A stretch of DNA of 64,000 bases from Chondrinema litorale (GCF_026250525.1 NZ_CP111063.1:1-64000), one strand, 5' to 3'. Positions 28,545 through 36,193 are shown, counted from the first letter of the stretch. Numbers and translations: made by a program. The notes: generated by a model not told the origin, from the letters alone.

Positions 28545-29516
28545 ATGAATTTTTTAAAGGAAACTGGTCAAATAACTTTAAACTTGCTTAAAATAAGGTT
28601 GCTTCAAGCCTTTCGCATCTTAAAGCAATTAGGTTTACTTTATTCTATTATTTTGTTAATAATATGTTTAGTTGCAGGTGTAAATATTTTCCAACCTAAT
28701 ATATCTGATAACCAAGCATACATCTATACCGGCCTTTGTTTATTTACTTTAAGTTCAGTTCACTTCTCGCGCAAAGATGATTTTATACTTAACATGATAA
28801 GCAAACATGCCATATACATGATGTTATCAGAGTATATTTTGGCAACATCTCCAATATCTATTCATCTTTTAGTAAATGGAAAATATGAGGCTGTACTCAT
28901 GTTATTGGTTGGCATTCTCTTGCTCATATTATTTGGAAAAAAATTCAATACAGAAAGGAAAAATCATGTGCCGCAACTCCCTTTTTTAAAATACTACGAA
29001 TTCGAGTGGATTTCTGGTCTAAGACAGTCTTATTTAGTTTTGCTTTTTATCTTTATTATGGCTGCCTCACTGGTATTTGTTCCATTTCTTAGCCTTTTGT
29101 TTGTATGGTATATTTCGCTTTCTATAGCTTCTTTCTATCAAGAGTTTGAATCGATTGAAGTTCTTCTATTGCATGAGGGCACCATTAATCAGTTTTTAAC
29201 AAAAAAAGTACTGATACATCTAAAAAATTATTGGATTTTCAATTTACCTGTATTGGTGCTTTACTATTTTTTTCATCCAGAACACTGGCTTATCTTATTA
29301 CTTTTAATAGTTTTTATCACACTTGGGCTCATTTTCACAATTTTGAACAAGTATGCCAGCTATGAACCAGCATCAACGACTGTTGGCAATAGTGTTTTAA
29401 TTACTATTGTATTCGGGAGTGTTTTAATACCTTTTTTTGCTCCTGTTCCTGTATTTCTAATTTTCAGAAAATACTTTGCTGCTAAAACTAACTTAAATAG
29501 CTACTTTAAAAGGTAA
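28545..29516 (+). CDS. multi-pass membrane protein of unknown function
   Basis: This 323-residue integral membrane protein has about eight hydrophobic helices (near 31-50, 57-72, 88-108, 115-130, 165-198, 230-243, 246-268 and 285-305). There is no signal peptide cleavage motif and no catalytic signature. The size and topology resemble ABC-2-type permease subunits seen in Bacteroidota, but no ATPase gene is nearby, so this is only a resemblance. It is divergent from the sigma factor gene, with a ~130-bp gap, and ends 4 bp before the convergent small secreted-protein gene. Confidence 0.7.
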   Translation: MNFLKETGQITLNLLKIRLLQAFRILKQLGLLYSIILLIICLVAGVNIFQPNISDNQAYIYTGLCLFTLSSVHFSRKDDFILNMISKHAIYMMLSEYILATSPISIHLLVNGKYEAVLMLLVGILLLILFGKKFNTERKNHVPQLPFLKYYEFEWISGLRQSYLVLLFIFIMAASLVFVPFLSLLFVWYISLSIASFYQEFESIEVLLLHEGTINQFLTKKVLIHLKNYWIFNLPVLVLYYFFHPEHWLILLLLIVFITLGLIFTILNKYASYEPASTTVGNSVLITIVFGSVLIPFFAPVPVFLIFRKYFAAKTNLNSYFKR

Positions 29517-29520
29517 ATAT

Positions 29521-29871
29521 CTAAAAGATCACTTTTTCCACTTTCTCTTTTTCCTTATTGTAAAAAGAAACATATACATTCTCGCTACCAAATACAATCT
29601 CTGCATAAGACAGTTCAGACTCTATTGTCAAATGATTTTCTGCAACCAATTCTATCACATATTGAGCTTTCTTATCAAAAATGATAATGGGAGTTTCTCC
29701 TTTTAGCATGTACAAATCATCACCGATCTCTTCTAAAGTAATGCCCTTTACTTTTAATGTTGCTTTTACTCTCTCAGAAGTTTTAATATTATGGTCTCCT
29801 GCAAAAGCTGAAGAAGCTATTAATGAAAAAAATAGGATGGATGTAGTTAGATAGTATATTAAGTATTTCAT
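29521..29871 (-). CDS. small secreted protein of unknown function
   Basis: This 116-residue protein has a clear signal peptide (hydrophobic ~5-22, cleavage likely after SAFA at ~25). The mature ~91 residues are predicted to be beta-strand rich with no cysteine, resembling a small periplasmic beta-sandwich. No family is recognised. It is convergent with the membrane protein gene (4-bp gap) and precedes, in the same direction, the Rep gene region. Confidence 0.6.
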   Translation of the reverse strand: MKYLIYYLTTSILFFSLIASSAFAGDHNIKTSERVKATLKVKGITLEEIGDDLYMLKGETPIIIFDKKAQYVIELVAENHLTIESELSYAEIVFGSENVYVSFYNKEKEKVEKVIF

Positions 29872-30017
29872 AGTAATTAGTGTTAGCTTAACTATCGAAT
29901 TACTACATTTATACCAAATAAACCCTATTTTTTAAAGCACTGGAAACCAGTTATTTGCAATAATGAGAAAAATTCCATTTTATAGACAAATTCCCATTTT
30001 AGGAAAAAAATCTAATT

Positions 30018-31361
30018 TTAAAACAAACTTCTCTGCTTTCCAGTAATTCTAAAATTACCTTCGTCTCCTTGTATATAATACCCCTTTTGCTGGGCAACCC
30101 ATTCTATAAAATCCTGATCTCTCTCAGGCAATCTTTCATCTGCTATAAATACCCTAAACCAAAACTGAGTATCCTTGTTTTTTAAATCAATTTCGCCGTT
30201 TTTAAAGAGTCTGCTACGCACATATGAGTTCTTCTTTGCATAACTTATAAAATCTTTCCAGTCCTGCTCATTTGCATTTTCTACAAGATTATTTGTAAGG
30301 TTCTCTCTAAAAGCATCATACTCTGCTGTAAACTGCTCTAATAATACTTTTTCTCTTTCCCTTTGCCTTTTTATTTCTTCCTGTTTGGTTTTCTTCTCTA
30401 ATTCGCTTTCAGCCAACTCTTTTTCAATTGGAGAAACCACCTCAACTTCATCAATAATTAAAGTTTTTAGATATGCGCCGGAATTTCTTATTTTACCTTC
30501 TTTAAATCTATCTTTTGTGTATTGGATTTTCTCTTCTAACTCAGCTTTACTATACTCTCTCACAAAGGCAGCAGCCTCTTTCTCGGTAATTCCCATCTCA
30601 ATCATTTGAGAAACCAAAGCTTGATGTTCTTCATCGGGATTCCAATGTCTGTTATTGAAGAATTCAATTTTCTTCTGACGTTTAATCACAAACTTAATAC
30701 TATCAACTTTTCTCCCCTCTTTAATCTCAGAAAACACAAAAGATATATCACAATGGTTTGTTAAATCTTTCTGGGCTTGCTCTATCACTCTTTTCTTAAA
30801 ATAATTATAGCTGCGGTATTTGGTTTCAATACCTAACATCTGTTTTATTCTTGCAACTTTTTCTACCCTATAGCCGATCTTTTCATATTGCTTTAATAAC
30901 TCATAAATCCTCATAGAATGAGTACTTTTAAGTGAAAGCACATTGTAATCGTAAAAACTCGTAAATCTCTCTTTTAAATCAATCAGATGCGGTTTAAGGT
31001 CTGGAGCAAATTTTAGTTCAATAATCCCTTTTTTATTTTTGTGACTAGCTCTTGCTAAAAACGGGAACTGATCCAAATCACCATTATCATGTCTAACTCT
31101 CACAATTCGCTTCATCAACCTTTGTACGATCTCTTCCATTCGCACATAAAGTGCATCTGAATCTACCCCAACAATATCCTGAAAGTCTCTAATACGCATC
31201 CTGTAGGTCTTAAAGTCTTCATCTCCCTTTTTCACCTGCATAGCCATCAGATAAATAATTTTCATCTCTATTGGGGATAAATTGTATTCAGCATTTACTA
31301 AGTAATTACTTTTTACAATTAGCTTTCTATTTCCAGGAATTGCCACTATTTCGTTTGTCAT
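30018..31361 (-). CDS. rep: Rep_3/RepB-family plasmid replication initiator
   Basis: This 447-residue protein belongs to the Rep_3 (PF01051) group of iteron-binding initiators. Two winged-helix domains occupy roughly residues 15-245: the first carries LSPIEMKIIYLMAMQV, and the second has THSMRIYELLKQYEKIG and KRVIEQAQKDL as recognition-region features. The C-terminal ~200 residues are charged and partly coiled-coil (about 325-355). The longer frame to 31439 adds 26 residues that read through the inverted-repeat operator, so the ATG at 31361 (MTNEIVAI) is preferred. Fourteen direct iterons lie immediately upstream. Such proteins bind iterons as monomers to open the origin and bind operator inverted repeats as dimers to repress their own gene. 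It marks this replicon as a plasmid or chromid. Confidence 0.93.
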   Translation of the reverse strand: MTNEIVAIPGNRKLIVKSNYLVNAEYNLSPIEMKIIYLMAMQVKKGDEDFKTYRMRIRDFQDIVGVDSDALYVRMEEIVQRLMKRIVRVRHDNGDLDQFPFLARASHKNKKGIIELKFAPDLKPHLIDLKERFTSFYDYNVLSLKSTHSMRIYELLKQYEKIGYRVEKVARIKQMLGIETKYRSYNYFKKRVIEQAQKDLTNHCDISFVFSEIKEGRKVDSIKFVIKRQKKIEFFNNRHWNPDEEHQALVSQMIEMGITEKEAAAFVREYSKAELEEKIQYTKDRFKEGKIRNSGAYLKTLIIDEVEVVSPIEKELAESELEKKTKQEEIKRQREREKVLLEQFTAEYDAFRENLTNNLVENANEQDWKDFISYAKKNSYVRSRLFKNGEIDLKNKDTQFWFRVFIADERLPERDQDFIEWVAQQKGYYIQGDEGNFRITGKQRSLF

Positions 31362-31420
31362 GATGAAATGAGAGTTATTAATCATCAAAGTAAAAGGCTG
31401 AGTTTGTAATTGCAACATGT

Positions 31421-31464
31421 AAAAGCAACATAGATACAAATTTCACTTTCAAGATGTTGCTTTT
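31421..31464 (-). promoter_or_regulatory. inverted-repeat operator upstream of rep
   Basis: There is a perfect 11-bp inverted repeat: AAAAGCAACAT at 31421-31431 and ATGTTGCTTTT at 31454-31464. The right arm is also the 3' half of the first iteron. It lies 60-103 bp before the chosen rep start, where the rep promoter is expected. In iteron plasmids of the F, pPS10 and R6K type, the Rep dimer autorepresses through half-iteron inverted repeats in exactly this place. Confidence 0.75.
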
Positions 31465-32076
31465 GGGACTTTTTTACTTTCAAAGTGTTGTTTTTCGCGT
31501 TAAAAATCCAAAATAGAGCTCCTTTCCAACTCTTTAAAAGCAACATTTTTTAGAAAAGAACACAATAGCTCAATTTTACTTATCCATTCCTTAGTTTCTG
31601 TCTATTTATAGAGAATAAAACAACTAAATGGAAGATAAATTTAGCTTTATCTTATGGTTACACATTGTTAAATACCTTCAAAATGTTGCTTTTAAGGTTT
31701 ATTCGTGTTTCCCACTTTCAAAGCGTTGCTTTTCACTTACTAGTTATGAATAAGCCAAAGTATTTACTTCCAAAACGTTGCTTTTAAACAGGAATACCAG
31801 ATAAGTGACTTTCAGAATGTTGCTTTTACTACCTCGGTACTGTCAAGAAAGTCAATAATACTTTCAAAGTGTTGCTTTATATGGAGTAAATACTGCTCTG
31901 AAGTGAATAAGCAAACATTAAACTTTCAGAATGTTGCTTTTAGAGGGTGAACTTTCTTTAAGTTGCTTATGACTTTCATTTAGTTGTTTTAGAAATTTCA
32001 ATTTGTTGCTTTACACTTTCAATTTGTTGTATTTAACATTCAAAGTGTTGTTTTATACTTCCTTTAGGTTGCTTTT
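31445..32076 (+). repeat. replication origin: 14 direct 20-bp iterons
   Basis: The consensus is ACTTTCAAAATGTTGCTTTT. Copies start at 31445, 31476, 31674, 31714, 31766, 31808, 31860, 31922, 31951, 31972, 31994, 32015, 32036 and 32057, all in the same orientation. The core GTTG is present in all 14. The last six start 21-22 bp apart, and most of the other intervals (31, 42, 52, 52, 62) are close to whole turns of the helix. One inverted copy is at 31536-31555 and a half-copy at 31421-31431. This layout is that of an iteron origin bound by the adjacent Rep protein. Confidence 0.92.
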
Positions 32077-32312
32077 AGTACTTATATAGTGCTGATTATC
32101 AGTAAATTACAAGCAGATAAAATATATAAAACTATTAAAACTGTTAAAACAACATTAAAATAGGAAAAGAAGACATGTTGAGTTATAAGAAATATGTTGA
32201 TATGTTTTAGTTATATAGATAACTAATGCATAGGATGAAAATATACTTGATAGAAAGTTGAAAAAATGGGGCACTCTCACTAAAAAATGGATTTTGTTTT
32301 AGACCTAACATA
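32077..32312. other. AT-rich segment beside the iterons, candidate unwinding region
   Basis: No gene is seen. The segment is extremely AT-rich (for example the TAAAATATATAAAACTATTA stretch near 32118) and directly abuts the most tightly spaced iterons, which is where a DNA unwinding element normally lies in iteron origins. No good DnaA box was found by eye. Confidence 0.4.
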
Positions 32313-32552
32313 TTAATAGATTTCCTCTATTTTAACTTTACTAAACAAATGCAGTCTTTCTTTTTCAGCGATATTGATATCGTGTACTATCTGAGTAGTT
32401 GGATTGTATAGAACTTCAAAAAAGTTATACCCTACTCTATAAAGTAACAATTCATATTTACCAAATGGAATGCTATTAATGTATTCACCTTGAGGGAAAA
32501 CTAAATCACCTTTTTTGGATAACGGCAAGTTATTAAATTTTTCTGATGTCAT
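32313..32552 (-). CDS. small hypothetical protein (79 aa) between origin and partition locus
   Basis: This 79-residue soluble protein begins MTSEKFNNLP, is mixed charged/aromatic, and has a pattern of short beta-strands (FGKYELLLYRVGYNFFEVLYN). There is no signal peptide or membrane segment, and no family is recognised. It lies between the iteron region and the parA region and is transcribed toward the origin. Its position suggests a plasmid-encoded accessory or copy-control role, but that is inference only. Confidence 0.5.
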   Translation of the reverse strand: MTSEKFNNLPLSKKGDLVFPQGEYINSIPFGKYELLLYRVGYNFFEVLYNPTTQIVHDINIAEKERLHLFSKVKIEEIY

Positions 32553-32965
32553 ATTAGTAGTTTAGTTATTTTGGTTTTCTAACGTGATTATTTCAAAAAA
32601 GATAAATCTGTTTAGCATTTGTTAAATATTTTATTTTATCAAATTTATCTTACGTGTAATTTTTTCGATAAAAATTAATTTTTGCCTTAAGATTTAACTT
32701 TTGAATAAAATAATAACTTTATATTAACAAGTAGATTATGATAACAGTTCTTAGAGGATGATTTTATCTTATATACTGGATTGAGATTTAAATATATATT
32801 TATTTTCTTGTAATACTATTTTTTTAATACTTTAATCCATCTTTTTATTTAAAATTATTGATCATATTGTGTGTTTGAGTTTTAGGTTCTCTTTTAAATA
32901 TTCAGATAGATAAATCTATTTAAAATTTTAATATTCACATTATCAGTTACTTATATTGCTTATTT
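32553..32965. other. 413-bp non-coding AT-rich region
   Basis: No open frame is supported. The region is strongly AT-rich and contains two related short elements, AAATCTGTTTAG near 32604 and AAATCTATTTAAA near 32911, also found upstream of the Bro-N gene. It leads into the 12-bp repeat array before parA. Confidence 0.4.
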
Positions 32966-33227
32966 AGGTATACCTAAAGGTGTATTTGATTGTATAGTTA
33001 AAAGTATAGTAATAAGTATTTATATGAGTATCTTTTAAAGTGTAGTATTAAGTACTCCGATACCTATAGCGGTAGGTATTGAGGTAAGTATTATTATTGG
33101 TGTGTTTATACTAATTCTTGTTGTTATACTAATAGATATTCCTATATTTGTACCGGTGTTTACACCAATATATATATGTATTTTAATAGGTAGTATTATT
33201 CTAACAGGTAGCTGTATTATATTTTAA
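32966..33227 (+). repeat. 12-bp periodic GTAT array, candidate partition site/operator of parA
   Basis: Units of exactly 12 bp begin with GTAT or GTGT at 32968, 32980, 32992, 33004, 33016, 33028, 33040, (33052 GTAC), 33076, 33088 and 33100. The unit at 33064 reads CTAT. To the right, up to 33208, the same phase continues in decayed form (TTAT, ATAT, GTAG). Spacer bases are AT-rich and variable. The array ends 3 bp before the parA start codon. Type Ib ParA systems usually have tandem short-box centromere/operator sites upstream of parA, so this is the most likely role. The alternative, a translated tetrapeptide repeat, is interrupted by TAA at 33036-33038. Confidence 0.65.
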
Positions 33228-33230
33228 ATA

Positions 33231-33971
33231 ATGATTACAATTGCGATAGTCAATAACAAAGGCGGAGTTTCTAAGACAACTACTGCTGTAAATGTGGGAG
33301 CTGGTTTAGCTAAAAAGGGTAAAAAAGTATTACTGGTTGACCTAGATGGTCAAGCTAATTTAAGCCAAAGTTTAGGTGTTGGTTTAAATGGTAAAAGTAT
33401 TTATGGTGTGTTTAAAGGTTCGCATGGAATTGAGCCAAAAGAGATTAATAAAAACCTTCATGTAATGCCTGCTTCTGAATCATTATCAGAACTTGAGCTT
33501 GAATTAGTATCTGAATTTGAGCGTGAGAAATTTCTTAAATACGCTTTGGATGAGGTGAAGAAAAATTATGACTTTGCAATTATCGATTGCGGTCCCTCAA
33601 AAGGCTTACTCACTGTAAATGCACTTACAGCATGTGATGATATCATTATTCCGCTGCAATCCGAATTTTTAGCAATGCAAGGGGTAAAGTCACTTACAGA
33701 TCTTGTTTTTAAAGTTAAAAAATCCTTAAATCCAACTGTAAGAATTTTGGGCGTTCTTATCACCATGTATGATAAGAGGAAGATTCTCAACAAAAGTGTT
33801 GCTTCTGAGATAAGTCAGCATTATCCTGTATTTGATACATTCATTAGAGAGAATGTTTCTTTAGCTGAAGCACCCACTTCTAAGCTTGATATTTTTAAAT
33901 ATGCACCTAAAAGTATGGGGGCAAAAGATTATTCTAATTTAACAGAAGAAATACTGAGTAAATATGAGTAA
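33231..33971 (+). CDS. parA: ParA-family partition ATPase (type Ib-like)
   Basis: This 246-residue protein has a deviant Walker A motif (NNKGGVSKTTTAVN, residues ~8-21), Walker A' (VDLDGQAN, ~37-44) and Walker B (FAIIDCGPS, ~113-121). It lacks the N-terminal helix-turn-helix extension of type Ia ParA, and its length fits type Ib ATPases. It would form ATP-dependent dimers on nucleoid DNA and move the plasmid through a centromere-binding partner. The next gene overlaps its end by 8 bp and encodes the likely partner. The 12-bp repeat array lies directly upstream. Confidence 0.93.
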   Translation: MITIAIVNNKGGVSKTTTAVNVGAGLAKKGKKVLLVDLDGQANLSQSLGVGLNGKSIYGVFKGSHGIEPKEINKNLHVMPASESLSELELELVSEFEREKFLKYALDEVKKNYDFAIIDCGPSKGLLTVNALTACDDIIIPLQSEFLAMQGVKSLTDLVFKVKKSLNPTVRILGVLITMYDKRKILNKSVASEISQHYPVFDTFIRENVSLAEAPTSKLDIFKYAPKSMGAKDYSNLTEEILSKYE

Positions 33972-34383
33972 AAAGTTAAATGTAAGCGGTCTTTTTAGTT
34001 CTGATCCTTTACCAGAAGAGGATGTGCCTGAGGTTATCGAAAAAAAGGAAGAGCCAGAAAAAAAAGTAGTCAACCGAAAACCTACTGCAAAAACATCTCA
34101 ACGCACTAGTCAAAAAGTTGTCTCAGAAAAGCCAAAAGAGGCAGTAGTAACAAAGAAGGTAGAGGTTGAAGAAGTTTCTGAAGAACCTAAAAATGTAAAT
34201 CTCAAACTTAATCTGGGTAAAATCAAAAAAAAGAAACCCATTGATTATATCAGTTTTAAGTTAAAACGAGATGTGCATAATCATCTAACTAAGATTGCTA
34301 AAAAAGAAAATATCGATTATACAGGTAATTTAATCCATCTGATTTTAGAAGATTTTATTAAGCAATACAATCAGGATGATTAA
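33964..34383 (+). CDS. small ParB-like / centromere-binding candidate protein
   Basis: This 139-residue protein overlaps parA by 8 bp. Residues ~10-85 are a low-complexity, charged, Pro/Lys/Glu/Val-rich tail, probably disordered. Residues ~95-135 form a compact segment with DYISFKLKRDVHNHLTKIAK followed by GNLIHLILEDFIKQY, consistent with a ribbon-helix-helix or similar small DNA-binding fold. There is no ParB/Srx nuclease-like domain. In type Ib systems such as TP228 ParG and pSM19035 omega, a small protein with a flexible tail and a ribbon-helix-helix core binds tandem boxes, and the flexible tail stimulates the ParA ATPase. The order is the same here apart from the longer tail. The fold assignment is inference. 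Confidence 0.65.
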   Translation: MSKKLNVSGLFSSDPLPEEDVPEVIEKKEEPEKKVVNRKPTAKTSQRTSQKVVSEKPKEAVVTKKVEVEEVSEEPKNVNLKLNLGKIKKKKPIDYISFKLKRDVHNHLTKIAKKENIDYTGNLIHLILEDFIKQYNQDD

Positions 34384-34405
34384 TTGCATTTTATAAATGT
34401 TTTTG

Positions 34406-34471
34406 TAGGATTTAAGCAAGAAAATCTATTTAAACGAAAACATCTATCTAAACAAATGAAAGTTTCTAAAA
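34406..34471 (+). promoter_or_regulatory. 18-bp-spaced direct repeats upstream of the Bro-N gene
   Basis: ATCTATTTAAAC (34424-34435) and ATCTATCTAAAC (34442-34453) differ by one base and start 18 bp apart. Weaker relatives in the same register are at 34406 (TAGGATTTAAGC) and 34460 (AAGTTTCTAAAA). They lie 20-80 bp before the Bro-N start and may be binding sites for that protein or for the ParB-like protein. Confidence 0.4.
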
Positions 34472-34488
34472 ACGCTTAATTTCTACTT

Positions 34489-35298
34489 ATGGAAGAGGTA
34501 CAACTCTTTTTTGATGATAGACATATTCGTACTGTTTTTTCAGAAGACGATGGTATTTACTACCTGGTAATGGTTGATGTTATTGATGTATTAACTGATA
34601 GTGCACGCGCATCTGATTACTGGTATAGACTAAAAAGAAGAGAGAAAGCGCAATCTGGTGTCGACTTATCGACTTTTTGTCGACAACTGAAAGTGGAAGG
34701 CTCCGATAAAAAGTCTTATGCAATGGAATGTGCTGCCAGAGAGGGTTTATTTAGGATAATTCAGTCGATACCTTCCCCTAAAGCAGAACCATTTAAAAGA
34801 TGGTTGTCAGAAACAGCAATAACCTATCTGGATGAAAAAAGCAACAAGCGAATTCATGCATATAATAAGCTTAAAGAGAGCCAAGGGCGATTGTATGAGC
34901 GCTTAGAAGAAAGGGGAATTGGAGAAAGAGCTTTTAAACGAATATTAGGTAAAGGGGATGAGGCACTTTTTAATGGAGTAGATATTAGAGCGAAATTTGG
35001 TTTAAATAGTGATGAAGATATCGATAACTTTATTTCTCTTGTAATTCTCAAAGGAAAAGATTTTGCTATGTCGATAACTGAATTTAATATGGTTTCTAAG
35101 TCTTTAAATGATGAACTAGGTATAGGAGAGGAGCATGTTGATAGTAACCTGGATGTTAGAGAAACTTTAATGAGGCACGGTATTACTCCAGAGAACTTAC
35201 CAAAAGAAGAAGATATACGGCAACTAAATGAAAGGAAAAAGGATAAAAACTTGAAAGAAAGCAGAAATGATAAGTCGATAGATGAGGGTAATAAATAG
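34489..35298 (+). CDS. Bro-N domain protein (phage antirepressor-like)
   Basis: This 269-residue soluble protein has an N-terminal Bro-N domain (~1-115): EVQLFFDDRHIRTVFSED, YLVMVDVIDVLTDS and the hallmark FRIIQSIPSPKAEPFKRWLS. The C-terminal half is helical and charged, lacks the usual antirepressor C-domain, and ends in a Lys/Glu/Asp-rich tail. Bro-N proteins bind DNA and are common in phages and in Bacteroidota mobile DNA, where full-length chromosomal relatives are often called antirepressors or DinD-like proteins. Its place directly after parA and the ParB-like gene suggests a plasmid maintenance or stress-response role, which is unproven. There is a 105-bp gap upstream with direct repeats. 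Confidence 0.8.
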   Translation: MEEVQLFFDDRHIRTVFSEDDGIYYLVMVDVIDVLTDSARASDYWYRLKRREKAQSGVDLSTFCRQLKVEGSDKKSYAMECAAREGLFRIIQSIPSPKAEPFKRWLSETAITYLDEKSNKRIHAYNKLKESQGRLYERLEERGIGERAFKRILGKGDEALFNGVDIRAKFGLNSDEDIDNFISLVILKGKDFAMSITEFNMVSKSLNDELGIGEEHVDSNLDVRETLMRHGITPENLPKEEDIRQLNERKKDKNLKESRNDKSIDEGNK

Positions 35299-35380
35299 GT
35301 AATTACCAAATTGTGAACTTTTAATTTCAGGTATTAATTTTCGGAGATAAAATCCTTTTTTTGCTCAAAAACCTCAAACA

Positions 35381-36193
35381 ATGAAGATAAAAGTTCTTTT
35401 ACTATTCCTAGTTCAGTTTACCTGCTTCGGGAATTTCTCAATTGCACAAGTTATTCCGCTAATTAACGCACATTCTCACAACGATTATTCTCGCGTACCG
35501 CTATTCCCTGCACTTGAACATGGCTTTATGAGTGTAGAGGCCGATATTTTGTTGATTGAAGATGATCTATATGTAGGTCATGATATGCCAGATACAAACA
35601 AGAGAATCACATTGCCAGATTTGGAAGAAAGCTATCTTTATCCGCTAGATAGTGTAGTAAGAGCAAATGATGGTCAAGTTTACAAAAATACAGATGAACC
35701 ATTATTGCTAATGATCGATGTTAAAACAGATGCAAAAGAATCTTATAAGATTTTGAACGATCAGCTTCTGGACTATAAAGATATGTTGACCTATTGGGAA
35801 GGTGACAAGGTGCACGAAGGGCCGATTCTTATATTTATTTCTGGTAATAGAGATTTTGAAGGAATTACAAAAGAAGCAACCCGTTTAGTTGCTTTAGACG
35901 GTAGACCAAGTGATTTGGGTAAAGGTTATTCCACGGCAATGATGCCTGTGATTAGTGAAGACTTTGCCAAAGTATGTAAATGGAATGGCAAAGGTGAAAT
36001 AAAACCAAAAGAGTTTGAAAAGATTAAAACACTTGCTGATAAAACACATGCCGAAGGAAAAAGGCTGAGGTTATGGGCAACTCCAGAGGGAGAGCACGTA
36101 TGGAAGATGTTGTTAGATGCCGGTGTGGATATACTTAATGCCGATGATCTGGGAAAACTTCAAGATTTCTTGTTAAATCGCGCTAATAAATAG
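35381..36193 (+). CDS. exported PI-PLC/glycerophosphodiesterase-like protein
   Basis: This 270-residue protein has a signal peptide (hydrophobic ~4-20, FSIAQ at the cleavage region). The mature part resembles the PLC-like phosphodiesterase TIM-barrel family: NAHSHNDYSRVPLFPALEHG near the N-terminus, VEADILLIEDDLYVGHDM with acidic and His ligands, LLLMIDVKTD in the middle and LRLWATPEG near the end. GDPD-like family proteins cleave phosphodiesters of lipids or glycerophosphodiesters; the substrate here is unknown. It is monocistronic and followed by a bidirectional terminator. Confidence 0.8.
   Translation: MKIKVLLLFLVQFTCFGNFSIAQVIPLINAHSHNDYSRVPLFPALEHGFMSVEADILLIEDDLYVGHDMPDTNKRITLPDLEESYLYPLDSVVRANDGQVYKNTDEPLLLMIDVKTDAKESYKILNDQLLDYKDMLTYWEGDKVHEGPILIFISGNRDFEGITKEATRLVALDGRPSDLGKGYSTAMMPVISEDFAKVCKWNGKGEIKPKEFEKIKTLADKTHAEGKRLRLWATPEGEHVWKMLLDAGVDILNADDLGKLQDFLLNRANK

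Noticed and set aside
28545..29516. Annotation as an ABC exporter permease
   Set aside because: Only the number and spacing of membrane helices suggest this; there is no ATPase partner and no clear permease motif, so it was left as unknown.
31362..31439. 26-residue N-terminal extension of the Rep protein
   Set aside because: It would translate through the half-iteron operator and has an unlikely Cys/Phe-rich composition; the internal ATG at 31361 fits the family start better.
31571..31590. Possible DnaA box (TTATCCATT)
   Set aside because: Two mismatches to the consensus and isolated; it could easily be chance in AT-rich DNA.
31445..32076. Repeats resembling a CRISPR array
   Set aside because: Units are only 20 bp, vary in sequence, have spacers from 0 to 178 bp and no cas genes nearby; the adjacent Rep_3 gene identifies them as iterons.
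34854..35309. 151-codon minus-strand frame opposite the Bro-N gene
   Set aside because: The product is a Ser/Leu-rich low-complexity chain typical of the antisense of a Lys/Glu-rich gene; the plus-strand Bro-N match is clear.
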